Positions 22,989 through 26,668 of a DNA stretch of 26,668 bases are shown here, one piece after another. Made by a program: the position numbers and the translations under genes. This DNA comes from Planctomycetota bacterium (GTDB taxonomy: Bacteria; Planctomycetota; Brocadiia; Brocadiales; Brocadiaceae): positions 1 through 26,668 of the forward strand of contig JAHFOW010000012.1 in NCBI GenBank assembly GCA_023261465.1, in the 5' to 3' direction. Under the pieces are notes generated by a model that searched no databases, had not been told where the DNA came from, and saw nothing but the letters and a program-made list of their open reading frames with translations. The number at the start of each line of letters is the position of its first letter. Position 1 is the stretch's first letter.

Positions 22989-25793
22989 TTACCATTCAGT
23001 CATCCATCTGAAATACCGTATCTTTATTGGGGTGACTGATCTGTCAACAATAGCAACGAGCTTCTTTTCTGCATAAGTTTGGGTTGCATTACTATTGACG
23101 ATACGCGCAGTGACATATACGGCAAACACGTTGGTATGGGTTGTAATGAGATTTGTGATGGAAGTAAATATAAGGTCTTTTTCATCTTTCTCATCAACAA
23201 GCCCGTCGCTATCATTGTCTATACCATCCGTCCCAAAATAGTCCATTCCTGAGACAGCCGGCAGCTCTCCAATTTTAGTGTAGGGGCGATTATTGATGAT
23301 ATTGGTAATCAATGCGCCCTGGAGCGCACTCCATGTCCCTATGGAGGTAGTTGTGCTTGACCCCGGCAAAGCAGCCAGCACACTCGATGGCGCCGTGTTA
23401 ATATTGATACGGCCTGGTACCTGAATTTCCGGTCCATCAATATCCCCGGTTTGAGTACCTGTGTCGGTACCGATAGCGCCATCAAAATCATCATCGATGG
23501 TATCGTTTTTTGGGTCGAGAATGGTAAAATATTCTGGAATGACAGTTCCCGTACCACTGAAGAGATTCAATTTTGCATTGTCAACGGTGCTGCTGCCAGC
23601 CACATTATAAGTCGAATTGCTGGTATAGGGGGACTGTGTGCCATATCCGATCGTCAAAAGGTGTCCCGCTTCGCCCAAAGAGATCATATTGTTATTTGCC
23701 ACCACCAGTTGTTTACGTTCGTTGGTCGTGACTAGACTATAGCTATAATTTACTTGTCCCAGGGTGTTGGTGGATGTGGTTGCCGTGCCCCAGTTAGTTG
23801 TCGGCGTACCTCTTTCTATAAGCGGGTTCTTTCTTTCACCGATGGATGCCCTGACGCTTAGGTTGCTACTACAGTTGCAACCATTTAATGCATTTATTGC
23901 TACTAGCGCATCAGCTATGAGTACTGATCCAGCGGAGGAAGTGATTTTTCCATTACCGACATAAAGATTGGTCTTAGTAATAACAGCATTCAGGTTGGAG
24001 ATTGCATCACTAACTCCGTTAGTTCCCGGATTCCAGATAACAGTTGTGCCAGTGTCTGGTTCTACAAGATTGGTAAGGGCATTGTTGCCAGACTTTTCCG
24101 ATGTGTGCGGCGGTCCATAAAGACCGTCACCTGCCTGGGCTATTAACGCGTTGTATGCATCGTTAGTCATGGCTCCTGCGATATATTCGCCGTTGATATA
24201 AGCTATTACTTGATACACAACCCATAATAAATCGACTTCTCGTAGTGTATTCGTATAAGCATTTGGCACAGCCTCATCTAAAATCAAGTAATCCCCACTA
24301 GGCAATGCCGATGAACTTCCCATAAGGGTAACAGTCACTTCCTGCGGTATATATGTACTATCAAAATCATAGATGTCAAATCCTGTGACTGTTTGTGTGC
24401 CGCTCAGAGATACGGCAGTATTTTGGGTGCCATATCCTAATACTACGTATCCTTTGGGCTGTATGCTGAAGTTGACGGTGTTTATTGGATATGTTTGAGG
24501 GGTGATAGTGCCGGTTGCCCAAGTACAAGACGAGCTGTCAGCAAGGTAATATTGCTTCTTAGTAACCTTCAACACCAAATCCATCTTTGAGCTATTTATA
24601 CTTAAGGTACTACTGCCAATGGCGACGTCAAATGGATTGTAGAGTTCGATGAGGTTTTGATGCTGCTGGGCAGAACTGGTACCCGTATAGTATAACTCGT
24701 TAATAAACGGATGTGGCTCTAAGCCATATTTTGTCGGTGTACCATAAGCAGTGATATCATTATCCAAATCCATATAATCCTTTATGTTGACGGTAAGTTG
24801 GGTGGCTGTTCCCTGGCTGAATCCAGCTATTTGCAACTGACTGGTTATGCTGCCGACAGGGGTTGTGTTGTCCAATTTCAAACGGTAGTAATTTTTATTG
24901 TCAGGCAACAAAAGACCACTGATACCATTATTTGTTATAATAGCATCATCGGAATACACGGTAAGGTTTCCTCGAACATTTTTGAAAAGGGGGGTATCAT
25001 CAGGTGCTCCATTATTGATGATTTTGCGTAGCCTTGATTGGTAGGAGGCGAAGGCGGTATATGTACCAAAGCAGAAATCGGCAGCGTCGAGGACGTTAAA
25101 GGGGCGGTCTCCACTCGCGGGATTACGGGGCTGGAAGTGAGAAGCTGTTGTGCCTGGTGTTCCATGACCACAGCGTGCGGTGTTTGTACCAACAACGACA
25201 TTCTTTGCTGTTGTGCTACCAAGGATGTCTTGTAGCCTTATATCATAGGTAGTTGTACCACTGCCGTACACGAAATTCCCCGTTGTTGTTCCAATATTTC
25301 CTGTGGCATTTATATTGACCCGTGATTCCCCTACGTCTTCAATAAGAATGGCGTACTGTGCCTTTAGTCCTTTGTCCAGCAAGAAAGGCGCATTCAACCA
25401 CGTTGAATCCTTTATTCCGTCTCCGTTATTGTCAACGTCGTTACTTGAAGCGCTGGCGCTCCCGAATATCCTGTCAGTTCCCGTCCCCAACCATTCTTCC
25501 GTGTACGCATCATAATTCTCATCGTAACCCAGCGTTGTTGTGCCAATATACCGGTAGCTGTTATTATTATAGACAATAGTATCTGTGCCGTATTTATCCA
25601 TTTTTAAGGTGTAAATGGCGTATTCAAGCCCGCTTCGTGCGACCATATCTGCCTGAAGGCTGTTGACGTAATTGTCTGTAGCATTAAAATCAATGGAGGT
25701 TAGATTCAGGAACATTACACCCAGAAGGGTAAGCGCTACCAGGATAAACATGACGACAACAATAATGTAACCTGCGTTTTTTTTGTTATCCAT
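22989..25793 (-). CDS. Very large GspK-like minor pseudopilin
   Basis: 934 residues, about three times a usual GspK. The N-terminus (GYIIVVVMF at 8-16, then LVALTLLGVMF) is a pilin-type anchor with no Glu at position 5, as in GspK. YARSGLEYAI-like residues (VARSGLEYAI, 51-60) and VGESRVNINA (154-163) fit the GspK body; GRININTAPSSVLAALPG (794-811) is the helix-hairpin-helix region of the T2SSK family. Calcium-type loops occur at 119-129 (DVDNNGDGIKD), about 768-777 (DDDFDGA) and 856-867 (DGIDNDSDGLVD). A lamin-tail-like stretch lies near 362-455 (INELYY, IELYNP, YVVLGYG). Large Ser/Thr/Asn-rich insertions fill the rest. The role would be the tip of a type II secretion or pilus-like pseudopilus. 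The start at 25793 has no good ribosome binding site; GspJ-like gene lies 182 bases upstream. Confidence 0.82.
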   Translation of the reverse strand: MDNKKNAGYIIVVVMFILVALTLLGVMFLNLTSIDFNATDNYVNSLQADMVARSGLEYAIYTLKMDKYGTDTIVYNNNSYRYIGTTTLGYDENYDAYTEEWLGTGTDRIFGSASASSNDVDNNGDGIKDSTWLNAPFLLDKGLKAQYAILIEDVGESRVNINATGNIGTTTGNFVYGSGTTTYDIRLQDILGSTTAKNVVVGTNTARCGHGTPGTTASHFQPRNPASGDRPFNVLDAADFCFGTYTAFASYQSRLRKIINNGAPDDTPLFKNVRGNLTVYSDDAIITNNGISGLLLPDNKNYYRLKLDNTTPVGSITSQLQIAGFSQGTATQLTVNIKDYMDLDNDITAYGTPTKYGLEPHPFINELYYTGTSSAQQHQNLIELYNPFDVAIGSSTLSINSSKMDLVLKVTKKQYYLADSSSCTWATGTITPQTYPINTVNFSIQPKGYVVLGYGTQNTAVSLSGTQTVTGFDIYDFDSTYIPQEVTVTLMGSSSALPSGDYLILDEAVPNAYTNTLREVDLLWVVYQVIAYINGEYIAGAMTNDAYNALIAQAGDGLYGPPHTSEKSGNNALTNLVEPDTGTTVIWNPGTNGVSDAISNLNAVITKTNLYVGNGKITSSAGSVLIADALVAINALNGCNCSSNLSVRASIGERKNPLIERGTPTTNWGTATTSTNTLGQVNYSYSLVTTNERKQLVVANNNMISLGEAGHLLTIGYGTQSPYTSNSTYNVAGSSTVDNAKLNLFSGTGTVIPEYFTILDPKNDTIDDDFDGAIGTDTGTQTGDIDGPEIQVPGRININTAPSSVLAALPGSSTTTSIGTWSALQGALITNIINNRPYTKIGELPAVSGMDYFGTDGIDNDSDGLVDEKDEKDLIFTSITNLITTHTNVFAVYVTARIVNSNATQTYAEKKLVAIVDRSVTPIKIRYFRWMTEW

Positions 25794-25875
25794 GTATTAT
25801 AAAGCTAAAATTCCTCAATAAAGTTGTGAAGGGGCGAAGCATTTGAAACCTGATGTATAAGAATTTCAAACAAGC

Positions 25876-25926
25876 CACAAAGTCACGAAGGCACTAAGTT
25901 TTTCTTTGTGACTTGCTGCCTTGGTG
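25876..25926. repeat. Imperfect hairpin repeat between pseudopilin genes
   Basis: A left arm (25876-25898, cacaaagtcacgaagg then cactaag) and a right arm (25904-25926, ctttgtgacttgctgcc then ttggtg) pair at 17 of 23 positions around a run of five T. Sequences of the form cacaaagtcacgaagg are a common kind of dispersed repeat in bacterial genomes, as I recall. It lies in the 182-base gap between the GspJ- and GspK-like genes and could stabilise or partly terminate their shared transcript. Confidence 0.6.
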
Positions 25927-25975
25927 ACGAAAAAATCTCCAAAAGCTTAATTTAAATAAACACATTTAAAATTGT

Positions 25976-26650
25976 TTAGTGTGTTATACGATAGGGGAGT
26001 GCAATTATGGCCGTATAGGTGCCGATTTCCACGGTATTTCCCGTACCTGTGCCGTATATTTGTAAAGTAACTTTCACGCTATCGGGCAGTCGGCCAGTTG
26101 TAGTGCCACTCGTACTATCCCATGTACTTTCCCAGGTATTTTCCGCGTTATATTTACATTCGAAATAATTCATATTTGCTGCAAGTTTGTAGTATGTAGA
26201 AGACCCGGGACTGAAATTTGTTACCGTTCCGTATATATAGGACGTGTCGTTGTATTCTGACTTCATGAGTTCGTCGTTGTTGCTTAAATAATAGGTAATA
26301 AGGGTGACAGGGGTAGATGAACCGTTAGGGGTCAGGGAGAGAAAGGTAAGTATGCTGCTATTATTTCTGGGCTGCGAATTGCCGGTGGATGTGCCAAGGC
26401 CAAATGCCTCTGCTATAGTAAATGACCGAAAGAAATCAGTGTTATCCTTTAAGGTGGCGCCTTTCAGATCCCGGGAGATGCCGTCCATAGCAATCCGCGC
26501 ATATTGGTACATCTCTAATTTATTTCTGGAAATAATAGACACCCCCCTGGATTGATAAAACATGGTGTAAGCAACACCCCAGAGCATAGCCATAATGGCC
26601 ATAACGATAATCACTTCCAATAAGGTAAATCCGTTTTTGTCTTTTTGCAT
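25976..26650 (-). CDS. GspJ/PilW-like minor pseudopilin
   Basis: 224-residue type IV pilin-like protein. The N-terminus MQKDKNGFTLLEVIIVMAIM is a textbook prepilin leader: cleavage after Gly7, methylated Phe8 and Glu12, then a hydrophobic helix. The body (MFYQSRGVSIISRN, YQYARIAMDGISRDLKGAT) fits GspJ/PilW minor pseudopilins, which help start the pseudopilus in type II secretion. The C-terminal part is Thr/Ser-rich with PDSVKVTLQIYG near the end, a common GspJ feature. The reading frame has no stop upstream within the window, so a start beyond 26650 cannot be ruled out, although the leader at 26650 is complete. It lies upstream of the GspK-like gene in the same direction; other gsp genes are probably just outside the window. 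Confidence 0.86.
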   Translation of the reverse strand: MQKDKNGFTLLEVIIVMAIMAMLWGVAYTMFYQSRGVSIISRNKLEMYQYARIAMDGISRDLKGATLKDNTDFFRSFTIAEAFGLGTSTGNSQPRNNSSILTFLSLTPNGSSTPVTLITYYLSNNDELMKSEYNDTSYIYGTVTNFSPGSSTYYKLAANMNYFECKYNAENTWESTWDSTSGTTTGRLPDSVKVTLQIYGTGTGNTVEIGTYTAIIALPYRITH

Positions 26651-26668
26651 AGATTTATTACACGTTTG

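Noticed and set aside
1..26668. CRISPR array, tRNA or rRNA genes
   Set aside because: No regularly spaced direct repeats, tRNA cloverleaf or rRNA-like stretch was seen on reading both strands by eye.

Overview
The window looks like chromosomal DNA from a Gram-negative-type (diderm), AT-rich bacterium. Diderm signs are a predicted outer-membrane beta-barrel, type II secretion pseudopilins and a Wzx/Wzy polymer pathway. The mix of TPR proteins, very large GspK-like pseudopilins, a plant-like GINT1-type propeller protein and many sulfotransferases reminds me of Planctomycetota, perhaps the anammox group (Brocadiales). That placement is inference only; no rRNA, tRNA or other marker gene is present.

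Layout. (1) 12-989, minus strand: an exported or anchored TPR protein. (2) 1210-6206, minus strand: a metal-acquisition block made of an ABC permease, ATPase and substrate-binding protein (cluster A-I, zinc/manganese type), a coiled-coil outer-membrane porin, and a small secreted Cys/His protein. The small gene lies between two nearly identical 25-bp inverted repeats. (3) 6449-7819, minus strand: a MATE efflux protein. (4) 8087-22282, plus strand: a run of twelve genes for a surface or secreted polysaccharide. It holds a Wzx-like flippase, a Wzy-like polymerase, two GT-B type glycosyltransferases, an NAD-dependent sugar epimerase, a WecA/MraY-like initiating transferase, four different sulfotransferases, an exported glycoside-hydrolase-like protein and a two-part protein whose C-terminal half resembles the GINT1 propeller. 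(5) 22337-22849, minus strand: a NUDIX hydrolase. (6) 22989-26650, minus strand: two type II secretion/type IV pilus minor pseudopilins, one GspJ-like and one unusually large GspK-like with Ca-binding-type loops and a lamin-tail-like insert.

How the parts may work together. In the central cluster the WecA-like enzyme would load the first sugar phosphate on undecaprenyl phosphate, glycosyltransferases would extend it, and the flippase and polymerase would export and join the repeat units. The sulfotransferases would sulfate the glycan in the cytosol from PAPS. The exported hydrolase-like protein could trim or release the product. Four start/stop overlaps (at 9496, 12762, 13901 and 15126) suggest co-transcription. 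The cluster is strikingly AT-rich in its middle compared with the pseudopilin region, which fits a horizontally assembled module. The most notable system here is therefore a probable sulfated exopolysaccharide locus. No chain-length regulator, outer-membrane exporter or PAPS synthesis gene is in view.

No gene-free stretch exceeds about 300 bases. The larger gaps (990-1209, 3721-3917, 5553-5810, 6207-6448, 7820-8086, 25794-25975) hold repeats, hairpins or promoter-like sites, listed below where I can support them.
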